Source of the DNA: Williamsia deligens | GTDB lineage: Bacteria > Actinomycetota > Actinomycetes > Mycobacteriales > Mycobacteriaceae | DNA length: 64,000 nt | Assembly (NCBI RefSeq): GCF_024171765.1 | Contig: NZ_JAMTCI010000005.1 | Location: forward strand, 91,096 to 155,095 | Reading direction: 5' to 3' | Shown: piece after piece, positions 26,080-35,172 of the stretch | Layout: every line of letters begins with the position of its first letter | Position numbering within the stretch: position 1 is the stretch's first letter | Made by a program: the position numbers and the translations under genes | The notes under the pieces: generated by a model | Database searches by the model: none | Seen by the model: only the letters and a program-made list of their open reading frames with translations | What the model was told of the DNA's origin: nothing

Positions 26080-26781
26080 ATGCTGTCTCGGCTGACGATC
26101 GATCAACGCCGTGAGCAACTCGTCGACTGCGCGCTGCGGATCGCCGAGGACTCGGGACTGGCGGCGGTCACCGTGCGGGGCGTCGCGGACGCCGCCGGGG
26201 TCTCACTCGGCATCGTGCACTACTGCTTCGCGGGCAAGGACGAGCTGATGGCCGCGGTGGTCGGCACGGCCATGACCCGTCATCTCGACGCGTTCGTCTC
26301 CGGGAACCCGCTGATCGCCGGGACGTCGGACGGCACGGCCGCCCGAGCTGGCCGGGAGGCGTTGCACGCCGCCGTCTCCGGGACCGTCGTCTCCGTGCTG
26401 GCCCTCACCCGCGAGTCGCCGGGTCGGTGGATGGTGCTGGTGGAGTCGGTGGTCGAGTCGTTGCGGAGCCCGGCCGGGTCGGCTGCGCGGGCGAACACAC
26501 GTCATCAGCACGAGCTGGCCGAGCTCTACGGGGCGCGGTTCCTGGCGACGGTCGGGGAACGCACCGGGATGCACTGGCAGGGCAGGGAACGCGACGTCGT
26601 GCGGTGTGCGGTGCAGACCATCTACGGGGTGTTCCAGTGGTGGCTCGTCGACCGCGACGACGAGGCAGCGGCGCGATCCTGTGAGCTGTTGGTCGACTGG
26701 GCGGTCGCGCTGGCGGTGCCCGGGGACCCGGTCGCGCCGGACGGTCGGACCGTCGCGGCCGGCGACATCAGGTCACCGTGA
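26080..26781 (+). CDS. TetR-family transcriptional regulator
   Basis: A 233-residue regulator. The N-terminal helix-turn-helix (about residues 6-52) includes ALRIAEDSGLAAVTVRGVADAAGVSLGIVHYCFAGKDEL, with the recognition helix near VSLGIVHYCF. The remainder is the helical ligand domain (containing WMVLVESVVES). The start at ATG 26080 was chosen over the upstream TTG at 26044 because it begins just before helix 1. It follows the MFS gene by 73 bp and may add a second layer of control. Its last 14 bp overlap the convergent molybdoenzyme gene. Confidence 0.85.
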   Translation: MLSRLTIDQRREQLVDCALRIAEDSGLAAVTVRGVADAAGVSLGIVHYCFAGKDELMAAVVGTAMTRHLDAFVSGNPLIAGTSDGTAARAGREALHAAVSGTVVSVLALTRESPGRWMVLVESVVESLRSPAGSAARANTRHQHELAELYGARFLATVGERTGMHWQGRERDVVRCAVQTIYGVFQWWLVDRDDEAAARSCELLVDWAVALAVPGDPVAPDGRTVAAGDIRSP

Positions 26782-28291
26782 CCGAGATGGTGTGCAGGCC
26801 CGAGGCGCCGTCGGGGATGGGTGGCGCCGGCACCGCCGACTGCTGACGACCGTCGCCGTCGAACGCGCGGACGGTGAGCGTGTGGGCGCCGGGGGGCGCG
26901 TCCCACGTCCAGCGCCACAGCCTCCAGGCGTCGAGCATGTCGGGGGCGAGCACGGTCGCCGTGTTCCACGCCCCGTCGTCGACGCGCACCTGTACCCGGT
27001 CGATCCCCCGTCCCTGTGCCCAGGCGACGCCGGCCACCTGCACGCGACCGCGTCCGACGGTGGCCCCGTCGCGGGGGACGTCGGTGCGCGAGCTCGTCTT
27101 GATGGGGCCCTTCTCGGCCCATCCACGGTCGGTCCAATAGGCCGTCGCGCGGTCGAACCGTGTGACCTCCAGGGAGACGACCCATTTCGTGGCCGAGACG
27201 TAGCCGTAGAGACCGGGCACCACCATCCGTGCGGGGTAGCCGTGCTCGACCGGGAGCGGGGCGCCGTCCATCCCGACGGCCAGGAGTGACCCGCGGTCGT
27301 CGGTGAGTGCCTCGATCGGGGTGCCTGCGGTGAAACCGTCGGCGCTGGTCGACAGGACCATGTCCGCGTCGGACGACGGGCCGGCCATCGCGATGAGGTC
27401 GCGCAGGCGGTACCCCGTCCACCGCGCGGTGCCGATGAGGTCGCCACCGACCTCGTTCGACACGCAGGTGAGCGTGACCGTCTTCTCCACGGCGGGCATG
27501 GAACGCAGTCGGTCCATGTCGATGCGGACCTCCCTGTCGACCATGCCGTGGATCCGCAGAGACCACCCCTCCGCGGTGACCTGGGGCGGCCGCAGCGCGG
27601 TGTCGATGCGGTAGAAGTCCGCCGGACGGGTGATGAACCCGGCGGGGTCGTCGCCGTCGGCGGACGGGGGATCGAGGGAGGCCGTGGCACGCGGGACCGT
27701 GAAACCGGACCGGTCGCGACCGACGTCGTTGAGCATGTGGTCGAGCACGGACCCGACGACCCCGGCCACCACCGCGCCGATGCCCGCTCCCGAGAGACCG
27801 AGCAGGACCGTCCGACGGTTCGTCGCACCGCCCGGGACCGACGGCCCGGTGGGGTCGGCGAGACGTCGCACGGAGATGCGCAGGACGACGATGCCGGCGG
27901 CGACGCCGACGACGGTCGGCAGGAACCACGCGACACCGGCTCCGGCGCGAGTGGTCGCGGCGACGACCCCGAGAACGCCGAACGCGACGAACACGACACT
28001 GCCCCACGGTCTCCGAGGGCGCTCCACCGAACCCGCCACCGCGGCGATCACCGCGATGACGATGCACGTCCCGACGATCAGCGCGGTCTTGTCCCCGGTA
28101 CCGAACGTGTCGATCGCGAACTCGCGCACAGGCGTCGGCGTCGCGTCGATCGTGGCGGAGCCGACCGCGAGGAGCGGACCCGCTGCGCGGTCCAGGAACG
28201 CGGCGACGAACTGACCCACCCCGAGGGCCACGCCGGCGGCGACGACGCCGGACAGTGCCGACAGGGCACGCTGTGGTGCGGGGGAACTCAC
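26768..28291 (-). CDS. membrane-anchored molybdopterin oxidoreductase, sulfite-oxidase (SoxC) type
   Basis: A 507-residue protein with two parts. Residues 1 to about 145 hold four or five membrane helices. A twin-arginine-like NRRTVLLGLSGAGIG leads into a further membrane helix. The C-terminal part (from about residue 210) is a sulfite-oxidase-fold catalytic domain, with the molybdenum-ligand Cys in TLTCVSNEVGG and a C-terminal dimerisation domain (RVQVRVDDGAWNTA). It should act outside the membrane; the substrate is unknown. GTG 28291 was chosen because GATACT sits 7 nt upstream; GTG 28315 is an alternative adding eight residues. No haem partner is adjacent. Confidence 0.88.
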   Translation of the reverse strand: MSSPAPQRALSALSGVVAAGVALGVGQFVAAFLDRAAGPLLAVGSATIDATPTPVREFAIDTFGTGDKTALIVGTCIVIAVIAAVAGSVERPRRPWGSVVFVAFGVLGVVAATTRAGAGVAWFLPTVVGVAAGIVVLRISVRRLADPTGPSVPGGATNRRTVLLGLSGAGIGAVVAGVVGSVLDHMLNDVGRDRSGFTVPRATASLDPPSADGDDPAGFITRPADFYRIDTALRPPQVTAEGWSLRIHGMVDREVRIDMDRLRSMPAVEKTVTLTCVSNEVGGDLIGTARWTGYRLRDLIAMAGPSSDADMVLSTSADGFTAGTPIEALTDDRGSLLAVGMDGAPLPVEHGYPARMVVPGLYGYVSATKWVVSLEVTRFDRATAYWTDRGWAEKGPIKTSSRTDVPRDGATVGRGRVQVAGVAWAQGRGIDRVQVRVDDGAWNTATVLAPDMLDAWRLWRWTWDAPPGAHTLTVRAFDGDGRQQSAVPAPPIPDGASGLHTISVTVT

Positions 28292-28298
28292 CCGATCC

Positions 28299-28304
28299 AG
28301 TATC
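28299..28304 (-). promoter_or_regulatory. -10 hexamer of leaderless molybdoenzyme transcript
   Basis: On the minus strand GATACT lies 7 nt before the GTG at 28291, supporting that start over the GTG at 28315. Confidence 0.45.
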
Positions 28305-28347
28305 CACACGCCCACCGCGGGTCCCGGATCGTGTCGGGGGTGGGCCC

Positions 28348-28353
28348 TACGGT
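28348..28353 (+). promoter_or_regulatory. -10 hexamer of leaderless sbcD transcript
   Basis: TACGGT lies 6 nt before the ATG of sbcD, with no ribosome-binding site between them. Confidence 0.5.
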
Positions 28354-28359
28354 GAGCCC

Positions 28360-29700
28360 ATGCGGTTCCTGCACACCTCCGACTGGCACCTCGGCCGGAC
28401 CTTCCACGGCGTCGACCTCCTCGACGACCAGCGTCGCGCCCTGCGCGATGTCGCCGCGGTGGTGGCGCGGGAATCGGTCGACGCCGTGATCGTCGCGGGC
28501 GATGTGTACGACCGTTCCGTCCCGTCGGCGGATGCCGTTGCCGTGTACGACGCGGCGCTGGCCGACATCCGCGAGGCCGGTGCGGAGATCATCGTGACGT
28601 CGGGCAACCACGACTCGCCGACACGACTCGGGGTCGGCTCGTCCTTCGCCGCCGCGGGGGGACTGCATCTGCGGACGTCGTGCGCCGGCATCGCCCGTCC
28701 CGTGGTCCTGTCGGACCGTCACGGCGAGATCGCCGTCTACGGCATCCCGTATCTCGAACCGGACGCTGCACGTGTGCATCTCGGCGTCCCGGACGCCCGG
28801 GGCCACGTCGAGGTCCTCGGTGCCGCGATGGACTCCGTGCGCGCGCACCTCGCGGACCACCCGCGCCGGTCCGTCGTGGTGGCCCACGCATTCGTGGTGG
28901 GCGGTGAGTCCGCGGGATCGGAGAGATCCATCAGCGTCGGCGGTGTGGAGACGGTGGGGACGTCGACGTTCTCCGGGGTCGACTACGTGGCCCTCGGACA
29001 CCTCCACACCCCGCAGGAGATCACCGCGTCCGTGCGGTACAGCGGTTCGCTGTTGGCGTATTCGTTCGGCGAGCGGTCGCACCGCAAGGCGGTCTGGATC
29101 GTCGATCTCGACGCCCACGGCCTCGCCGAGGTGCGGCGCCACGATCTGCCGGTCGTCCGCGACCTGATCTCGCTGCGCGGCGATCTCGACGATCTGCTGC
29201 GCGACCCCGCACTCGAGGGGCACGAGAACGCCTACGTCCGTGCTGAACTGACCGATCCCATCCGTCCGGTCGACGCGATGCGCCGACTGCGCGCGCGCTT
29301 CGCCCACGCGGTGCACGTCGAGTGGATCCGTCCGACCGCGACCGACGCGGGGGACTACCGATCCCGCGTCCACGGTCGGTCCGACTCCGAGATCGTGCGC
29401 TCGTTCCTCGGTGACGTGCGCAGCGCACCGTCGGTGGGGGAGATGGCCCTCGTCGCCGAGGCGCTGCATGCGGTGGTCGGTGAACCGGAGGTGGCGGAGT
29501 CCGAGACGGCGCGGCCCGTCGTGGTCGACAGCACCGATGCGCACGACACCGCCGATGCGGCGGACGCCACCGGCGAGATCGAGAGCGCGGTCGATCCCGT
29601 GCCCGAGATCCTCGAGGACGACGGCAGCTTCGCGCTGTTCGCACTCCCCGCCGGAGGCGGGCCGGTCACGGAGTCGGACGACGAGCAGGTGTCGGCGTGA
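28360..29700 (+). CDS. sbcD: exonuclease SbcD, Mre11-type nuclease subunit
   Basis: A 446-residue metallophosphoesterase nuclease, the catalytic partner of SbcC in processing DNA ends and hairpins. The phosphoesterase motifs are TSDWHLGR near the N-terminus, VAGDVYDR, TSGNHDSP, a His in VVVAHAF, and LGHLHTPQ. The last 70 residues are an acidic Ala/Asp/Glu-rich tail not needed for catalysis. The start is ATG 28360, 6 nt after TACGGT. Its stop overlaps the sbcC GTG by 4 bp. Confidence 0.95.
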   Translation: MRFLHTSDWHLGRTFHGVDLLDDQRRALRDVAAVVARESVDAVIVAGDVYDRSVPSADAVAVYDAALADIREAGAEIIVTSGNHDSPTRLGVGSSFAAAGGLHLRTSCAGIARPVVLSDRHGEIAVYGIPYLEPDAARVHLGVPDARGHVEVLGAAMDSVRAHLADHPRRSVVVAHAFVVGGESAGSERSISVGGVETVGTSTFSGVDYVALGHLHTPQEITASVRYSGSLLAYSFGERSHRKAVWIVDLDAHGLAEVRRHDLPVVRDLISLRGDLDDLLRDPALEGHENAYVRAELTDPIRPVDAMRRLRARFAHAVHVEWIRPTATDAGDYRSRVHGRSDSEIVRSFLGDVRSAPSVGEMALVAEALHAVVGEPEVAESETARPVVVDSTDAHDTADAADATGEIESAVDPVPEILEDDGSFALFALPAGGGPVTESDDEQVSA

Positions 29701-32681
29701 GACTGCACCGGATCACGATGGAGGCGTTCGGCCCCTTCGCCGACGAGGTCGTCGTCGACTTCGACGTGCTCGGCGGCGACGGCCTGTTCCTGCTGCACGG
29801 ACAGACCGGTGCCGGCAAGACCACCGTCCTCGACGCTGTCGCGTTCGCGCTCTTCGGGCGCGTGCCGGGTGTCCGCCACGAGGGTCGTCGCCTCCACTCC
29901 GACCACGCTGATCCCGCCACCGTCCCGCGTGTGGTGCTCGAGGCGACCCTAGCCGGGCGACGGCTCCGGATCGACCGGTCGCCGGAACACCGGCGCCCCA
30001 AGCGACGTGGCGAGGGGTTCCGCACCATCCAGGCCCGTGGATCGCTGGTGTGGCTCGACGGGTCCGGTCCCGAGTTGACCCGTCTGCCCGAGATCGGCGA
30101 GACGGTCACCCGGATGCTGGGGATGTCCGCGGACCAGTTTTTCCAGGTGGTGTTGCTGCCGCAGGGAGACTTCGCACGGTTCCTCCGGGCGGAGAACGAG
30201 CAGCGGGAAGCGTTGTTGGAGAAGCTGTTCGACACCGAGCGTTTCGGCGGGGTCGAGGAGTGGTTGCGTGACCGCGCGCGGACGGTGCGCGCCGAGGTCG
30301 AGGCGATGGCGCAGTCCGCGGATCGGATCGCCGGCCAGATCTCGGCGATCGCCGGGGTCGAGTCGCCCGCAGACCCCGAGATCGCCTGGGCGACCGATCT
30401 GATGGAGTCCGCTCGGGTCGACGCCGCCCGGGCACGGGCCGACGCCGCGGCCGCCGCGCTGGCGGCCGATCGGGCACAGACCCGTCTCGACGACTGCACC
30501 CGACGCGACGAGCAGATCCGTCGCGCGCAGACCGCACAGGCCGAGATCGCAGCGCTCGACGCCGAGGCCGCCCTCGTCGACGAGACGGGCGACATCCTCG
30601 ATGCCGCCCGTCGCGCCGCCGGCATGCGGTCCGCCCTCGACGACGCCACCGACGCCGCGACGCGCCGTGACCACCTCGCCGGGGCCGTGGCGTCCGCGCG
30701 CGCTGCGCTCGCGGCCGTCCCCGAGGGCGCGGCGCTCGTCGCGGCCGTGACGGACGCCACCGATGTGACGGCCACGATCGATGCCGCGGTCGACCGGTGG
30801 TCGGCGGAATCCGGCCGTCTCGAACCGCTCGCCGCACGCGCGGCCGGTCGGCCGGCGATGGTGGCCGAACTGTCGACACTTGCGGCGGACACCGCGCAGG
30901 CCGGACGTCGTTCCGCGGCCATCGCAGCGGACCTGGACGAGATGCCCACGCGGCGTGCCGAACTCGCGACACGGATCTCGGCCGCGACCGCCGCGGGCGC
31001 CACGGTCGCGGGTCTGCGGGCCGAGGCGGCCGCGGTGTCCGCGCTCATCGCCGACGCCACCCGTCGCGACGCTCTCGTCGGACCGCTGGCGACAGCACGG
31101 GTCGAGGCCGAGACCGCGCGCACGGCACACCTCGGGGCGCGGGAGAACCTGGTCGACATCCGGGAGCGCCGCGTCGCCAACATGGCCGCCGAGCTCGCGG
31201 CGCGTCTGGCCCCGGGTGATCCGTGCCCGGCGTGCGGGTCGACGGTCCACCCTGCACCGGCCCATGCCGATGGGGACATGCCGCCGGTCACCGACGCCGA
31301 CGAGCGCGCCGCGCAGGCCGCGGAGGCGGCGGCGGGGGACCGGGCCCGGCGCACCGAGGTCGCCCTCACCGAGGTCCAGGCCGAACACGACAGCCTCTGT
31401 GCCCGGCTGGGAGAACGCACGACGGCGGAGTTGACCGCCGCCATGGCCGACGCCCGGCGGGCTGTCGCCGACGCCGAACGTCTCGCCGCCGAGCTGGCCA
31501 CCCTGCGCGCGCAGGCGGACGAGGTCGAGTCCACCGTCGAGGCGCTGACCGCCGAACGGAGCCGGGTGCAGGCCGATCAATCCGGCCGCACCGAACGCGC
31601 GCAGGCGGTTCGCACGGCGCTGCAAGAGCTCGACGCCGACCTCGACGCCGCCCGGGGGACCGCTTCCAGCGTCGACGCCCGCCGCGGACAGCTCGCGGAC
31701 CTGTGTCGCGCGGCCGTGGCGCTGCGCGACGCGACCGCGCGCTGGGACTCCGCGAACGACAGGGCGACCGCAGCGGCAGATCGGGCACAGGCGCTGGCGG
31801 TCGAGGCAGGTTTCGTCGACATGTCGACCGCGCGGGCTGCGCTCGCCGACCCCGATCAGATCACCCGATGGGAGTCGACACTGGCCCAGCTCACGGCTCG
31901 ACGCACCGCGGCGCAGGCCGTTCTCGACGACTCGGACGTCGTCGCCGCGGTGGCTGCGGGTCCGGTCGACCTCGTCGGCGCCCGGGCTGCCCGAGACGCC
32001 ACGCGGCACACGCGGGACGATGCGCAACGCCGCTCGGCACTCGCGGCCGACCGCGTGACGAAGCTCGAGACCCACTGCGCCCAGTTCTGGGCCGCGGTCG
32101 ACCACATGACCCCGGCACGCGCTCGCGCCGACGAGGTGACGGGGCTCGCCGAGGTCGTCTCGGGACGGGGCTCGAACAACCGGTCGATGTCGTTGCGGTC
32201 CTTCGTCCTCGCGGCGCGACTGGAGGAGGTCGTGGTGGCCGCGTCAGCGCGTCTGCACGAGATGTCCTGCGGGCGGTACGAGTTCGAACACTCGGACGCT
32301 GCGGGGACACGGGGCCGTCGCGGGGGTCTGGGGATCGCGATCCGGGACGAGTACACCGGTGTGGTGCGGCCCGCCGCGACGCTGTCCGGCGGCGAGACCT
32401 TCTTCGCCTCGCTGGCACTGGCACTCGGTCTCGCCGACGTGGTCTCGTCCGAGGCGGGTGGGCGTGTCCTCGACACCATGTTCATCGACGAGGGGTTCGG
32501 CAGTCTCGATCCCGAGACACTCGAGCGGGTCATGGTCGTCCTCGACGACCTGCGGTCCAACGGTCGGGTCGTCGGCCTGGTCAGCCACGTCGACGAGATG
32601 CGCAGCCGGATCCCGGCCCAGCTCCACGTCGTGCGGACCGAATCCGGGTCCCGCGTCGAACTGCTCGGCGTGGCCGGCTGA
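29697..32681 (+). CDS. sbcC: exonuclease SbcC, Rad50-type ATPase subunit
   Basis: A 994-residue SMC/Rad50-like ATPase that tethers and unwinds DNA ends for SbcD. The N-terminal half-site has Walker A GQTGAGKTT near residue 38. Long Ala/Arg/Glu-rich coiled coils flank the zinc hook CPAC at residues 510-513. The C-terminal half has the ABC signature LSGGETF and Walker B VLDTMFIDEGFGSLD. The length and hook position fit the family. GTG start overlaps the sbcD stop (GTGA). A hairpin follows the stop. Confidence 0.95.
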   Translation: MRLHRITMEAFGPFADEVVVDFDVLGGDGLFLLHGQTGAGKTTVLDAVAFALFGRVPGVRHEGRRLHSDHADPATVPRVVLEATLAGRRLRIDRSPEHRRPKRRGEGFRTIQARGSLVWLDGSGPELTRLPEIGETVTRMLGMSADQFFQVVLLPQGDFARFLRAENEQREALLEKLFDTERFGGVEEWLRDRARTVRAEVEAMAQSADRIAGQISAIAGVESPADPEIAWATDLMESARVDAARARADAAAAALAADRAQTRLDDCTRRDEQIRRAQTAQAEIAALDAEAALVDETGDILDAARRAAGMRSALDDATDAATRRDHLAGAVASARAALAAVPEGAALVAAVTDATDVTATIDAAVDRWSAESGRLEPLAARAAGRPAMVAELSTLAADTAQAGRRSAAIAADLDEMPTRRAELATRISAATAAGATVAGLRAEAAAVSALIADATRRDALVGPLATARVEAETARTAHLGARENLVDIRERRVANMAAELAARLAPGDPCPACGSTVHPAPAHADGDMPPVTDADERAAQAAEAAAGDRARRTEVALTEVQAEHDSLCARLGERTTAELTAAMADARRAVADAERLAAELATLRAQADEVESTVEALTAERSRVQADQSGRTERAQAVRTALQELDADLDAARGTASSVDARRGQLADLCRAAVALRDATARWDSANDRATAAADRAQALAVEAGFVDMSTARAALADPDQITRWESTLAQLTARRTAAQAVLDDSDVVAAVAAGPVDLVGARAARDATRHTRDDAQRRSALAADRVTKLETHCAQFWAAVDHMTPARARADEVTGLAEVVSGRGSNNRSMSLRSFVLAARLEEVVVAASARLHEMSCGRYEFEHSDAAGTRGRRGGLGIAIRDEYTGVVRPAATLSGGETFFASLALALGLADVVSSEAGGRVLDTMFIDEGFGSLDPETLERVMVVLDDLRSNGRVVGLVSHVDEMRSRIPAQLHVVRTESGSRVELLGVAG

Positions 32682-32682
32682 G

Positions 32683-32725
32683 ACCCCGCTCCACGACCAC
32701 CGGCTTTGGGTGGCGTCTGCGGGGT
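32683..32725 (+). terminator. hairpin after sbcC
   Basis: ACCCCGC (32683-32689) pairs with GCGGGGT (32719-32725), and CCACC (32697-32701) pairs with GGTGG (32709-32713), with a further ACG/CGT pairing between the two stems. It begins 2 nt after the sbcC stop and has no U-tract. The candidate tRNA promoter overlaps its right half. Confidence 0.5.
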
Positions 32726-32735
32726 GCGCTAGTCT
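32706..32735 (+). promoter_or_regulatory. candidate promoter of tRNA-Arg
   Basis: TTGGGT (32706-32711) and TAGTCT (32730-32735) are spaced by 18 bp. The predicted +1 is about 8 nt before the tRNA. Confidence 0.5.
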
Positions 32736-32750
32736 TGCGGCGCCCGATGA

Positions 32751-32823
32751 GCCCCCGTAGCTCAGGGGATAGAGCGTCTGCCTCCGGAGCAGAAGGCCGC
32801 AGGTTCGAATCCTGCCGGGGGCA
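32751..32823 (+). tRNA. tRNA-Arg(CCG)
   Basis: A 73-nt cloverleaf. The acceptor stem GCCCCCG pairs with CGGGGGC, and the D arm is GCTC/GAGC. The anticodon stem TCTGC/GCAGA encloses the loop CTCCGGA, giving anticodon CCG. The T arm GCAGG-TTCGAAT-CCTGC is intact. The discriminator is A, and CCA is encoded at 32824-32826. It reads CGG, a common arginine codon in this GC-rich genome. Confidence 0.97.
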
Positions 32824-32834
32824 CCACACCGCAT

Positions 32835-32840
32835 TAGCCT
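32835..32840 (+). promoter_or_regulatory. -10 hexamer of leaderless glycosyltransferase transcript
   Basis: TAGCCT lies 6 nt before the ATG at 32847. It is only 9 nt after the encoded CCA of the tRNA, so the tRNA and the gene may have separate promoters despite their closeness. Confidence 0.5.
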
Positions 32841-32846
32841 CATCTC

Positions 32847-34136
32847 ATGCGAATCGCGTTGTCGTTCTACGGCAGCCGGGGGGATGTGCAGCCCGGGGCA
32901 TGCCTGGGACTCGAACTCTCCCGGCGTGGCCACGATGTCACGATGCTCGTGCCGCCCAACTACGTCGACTTCGTCACCGGGCTCGGCCTGCGGGGTGTCG
33001 GTGTCGGTGCGGACAGCGAGTCCTACTGGGACAGTGACCGCGGGCGCGCGACGCTCGCCACGGGCAACCCGATCACGAAGGTCCGTCTCGCCGCCGCCCA
33101 GGTGCGCGAGGGCTTCGCCCGCTTCGACGCGGACCTCGCCGCCGCGGTGGCCGCTCTCGCCGACGACGGCGGGATCGAGTCGATCGTCAGTGGCCCACTG
33201 GGGCAGGAGCGGTGCCTCGCGCTCGCCGAGCGGCACGGGGCGCGCCTGGCCACGATGCGGTTCTGTGCGATGAGCGAGAACGGCGTCATCTGTGCGGTTC
33301 CCACGCACCGACAGCTCCCCGCCACGGTGGATCGGCTCAGCTGGCGCGCGGCGGACCGGCTCACCTGGGCGGCATCGCGGGGATCGGAGAACCGGTTCCG
33401 GGCGTCCCTGGGTCTCCCGGCGGCCGTCGACCCGCTCCCGACACGCCTCGCTGCCCGCGGCGTCGTCCAGATCCAGGCCTACGACGGCGCGCTGTTCCCT
33501 GGCCTCGCCGACGAGTGGGGTCCGACACGACCCGTCGTCGGCTTCCTCGACCTCCCGGACGGCACTCGGTCTGCGGTGGGCGACGGCCTGCCTGCGGGGC
33601 TCGGATCATGGTTCGACGCCGGTCCGCCCCCGGTGTTCGTCTCGTTCGGCAACGCCCCCGTCCGCGACAGGGCAGCGATGGCGGCGACGGTCGCCGAGGG
33701 CACGCGCAGGGCGGGCGTGCGCGCGTTGGTGGCCGGACTGACGGACCACCAGGGACCGGATCCGCTGCGCGCCCACGTGTTCCACGCCCGACGGCTCGAC
33801 CACGCGGCGGTCCTTCCGCGGTGCATCGCGGCCGTCCACCACGGTGGCGCCGGGACCACGGCGGCCACCCTGCGCGCCGGACTGCCTGTCCTCGTGTGTG
33901 CCGCCGGGGCCGATCAGATGCACTGGGGCGCGCAGGTGCGACGCCTGGGTCTCGGGACGTCGACACGGCTGGCACGACTCGACGCGACATCGCTCACCGC
34001 AGCACTCGACGTCCTGCGGGATCCGTCGACCCGGGAGCGGGTCGCGCGGCTGTCGGCCACACTCGTCGGCCCCGCCGATGCTGTCGCGGCGGCGGCCGAT
34101 GCAACAGAGACGGCGCCCACCGCTGTGAAGCGGTGA
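32847..34136 (+). CDS. UDP-glycosyltransferase-like (GT1/MGT) protein
   Basis: A 429-residue GT-B glycosyltransferase. The N-terminal acceptor domain begins RIALSFYGSRGDVQPG with the family's GDVQP motif. The C-terminal nucleotide-sugar domain carries AVHHGGAGTTAATLRAGLP and CAAGADQMHWG, the signature of the MGT/erythromycin-type group. Relatives in mycobacteria glycosylate sterol-like compounds, glycopeptidolipids or other lipids. The acceptor here cannot be read. It starts 6 nt after TAGCCT, and a hairpin spans its stop codon. Confidence 0.87.
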   Translation: MRIALSFYGSRGDVQPGACLGLELSRRGHDVTMLVPPNYVDFVTGLGLRGVGVGADSESYWDSDRGRATLATGNPITKVRLAAAQVREGFARFDADLAAAVAALADDGGIESIVSGPLGQERCLALAERHGARLATMRFCAMSENGVICAVPTHRQLPATVDRLSWRAADRLTWAASRGSENRFRASLGLPAAVDPLPTRLAARGVVQIQAYDGALFPGLADEWGPTRPVVGFLDLPDGTRSAVGDGLPAGLGSWFDAGPPPVFVSFGNAPVRDRAAMAATVAEGTRRAGVRALVAGLTDHQGPDPLRAHVFHARRLDHAAVLPRCIAAVHHGGAGTTAATLRAGLPVLVCAAGADQMHWGAQVRRLGLGTSTRLARLDATSLTAALDVLRDPSTRERVARLSATLVGPADAVAAAADATETAPTAVKR

Positions 34137-34144
34137 GCGCCGTC
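34109..34144. terminator. bidirectional hairpin spanning the glycosyltransferase stop codon
   Basis: GACGGCGC (34109-34116) pairs with GCGCCGTC (34137-34144), and ACCGC (34119-34123) pairs with GCGGT (34130-34134). The TGA at 34134-34136 lies inside it. It also lies just after the end of the convergent methyltransferase gene and may serve both. Confidence 0.6.
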
Positions 34145-34164
34145 GTCGGTGTCGTGGGGGTCGA

Positions 34165-35034
34165 TCAGCCCTTGACGCAGGTGAACTGCATGACGTCGAT
34201 CATGTCCTTGCGGAACGCCGCAGCGCAGCCGCTCAAGTACTTGATGTAGGTGTTGTAGTTCGCGCGACCACACAGGGCGATCGCCTCGTCACGGTGCTCG
34301 CCCAGCGCCTTGCTCCACGCGTCGAGGGTGCGCGCGTAGTGCAGCTGCAACGGCTGGATCTTCTCGACGGTGAACCCGGCGCCGGTGGCGCCGTCGGTGA
34401 CCTGCTTCGGCAGCGGGAGCTGGCCGCCGGGGAAGATCTCGGTGGCGATGAAGCGCAGGAACGCGAAGTCGTCCTTGCCGATCTTGTTGCCGGTCTCGTG
34501 GTGATGGCTCAGGCCGTACGCGGTGATGGTGTGCAGCAGCATCTTGCCGTCGTCGGGCAGGGCGTCGTACGCGAACTTGAAGAACTGCTCGTAGCGCTCG
34601 AAGCGGAAGTGCTCGAAGGCGCCGATCGACACGATGCGGTCGACCTTGCCGTCGAACTCCTCCCAGCCCTGCAGGCGGATGTCGCCCGAGAGGCCGGTCT
34701 CGGCGGCCTTGTCCTCGACCAGCTTCTTGACGTGGCCGTACTGGTTCTTGCTCAGCGTCAGACCGATCACGTTGACGCCGTACTTCTCCATGGCGCGCAG
34801 GGCGGTGGCGCCCCATCCGCAGCCGACGTCGAGCAGCGTCATGCCGGGCTCGAGGCCCAGCTTGCCCAGCGACAGGTCGATCTTGGCGATCTGCGCCTGG
34901 TTGAGGGTGTAGTCCTCCTCCTTGAAGTACGCGCAGCTGTAGGTGCGCGACTCGTCCAGGAAGAGTGCGAAGAACTCGTCGCTCAGGTCGTAGTGGGCCT
35001 GGACGTCCTCGAAGAACGGGGTCTCGGTGGTCAA
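34165..35034 (-). CDS. cyclopropane-mycolate-synthase-family methyltransferase
   Basis: A 289-residue S-adenosylmethionine methyltransferase of the CmaA/PcaA/UmaA group. Family motifs are VQAHYDLSDEFFALFLDESRTYS in parts near the N-terminus and LLDVGCGWGATA for cofactor binding. GLTLSKNQ, the active-site segment IGAFEHFRFERYEQFF, and GLSHHHETGNKIG follow. The length matches mycobacterial CmaA1 (287 residues). TTG 35034 was chosen because AGAGG lies just upstream and the N-terminus then aligns; the frame is open to 35070. It probably modifies double bonds in mycolates or other long acyl chains, but the product could be a cyclopropane, methyl branch or other group. Confidence 0.88.
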   Translation of the reverse strand: MTTETPFFEDVQAHYDLSDEFFALFLDESRTYSCAYFKEEDYTLNQAQIAKIDLSLGKLGLEPGMTLLDVGCGWGATALRAMEKYGVNVIGLTLSKNQYGHVKKLVEDKAAETGLSGDIRLQGWEEFDGKVDRIVSIGAFEHFRFERYEQFFKFAYDALPDDGKMLLHTITAYGLSHHHETGNKIGKDDFAFLRFIATEIFPGGQLPLPKQVTDGATGAGFTVEKIQPLQLHYARTLDAWSKALGEHRDEAIALCGRANYNTYIKYLSGCAAAFRKDMIDVMQFTCVKG

Positions 35035-35172
35035 GATGAACCTCTTTCGTGTGTGAACGCTCCGGCGCACCGGTTCGTGGCGGTCGTGTCTGAACTCCTC
35101 GGCCGCGACCGTCCCCGACGTGTCGCCCCCCGATGGGTGCCTGCGCCGGGACCTCGGCGGTGAGTCACGCGG

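Noticed and set aside
29666..31534. 622-codon open frame on the minus strand, Ser/Ala/Arg-rich
   Set aside because: It is antisense to the coiled-coil region of sbcC. Its composition is that of a GC-rich shadow frame with no domain.
30781..33037. Plus-strand shadow frames through sbcC and the tRNA (for example 31223-33037)
   Set aside because: They run through the tRNA gene, have Arg/Gly-rich shadow composition, and conflict with the clear sbcC frame.
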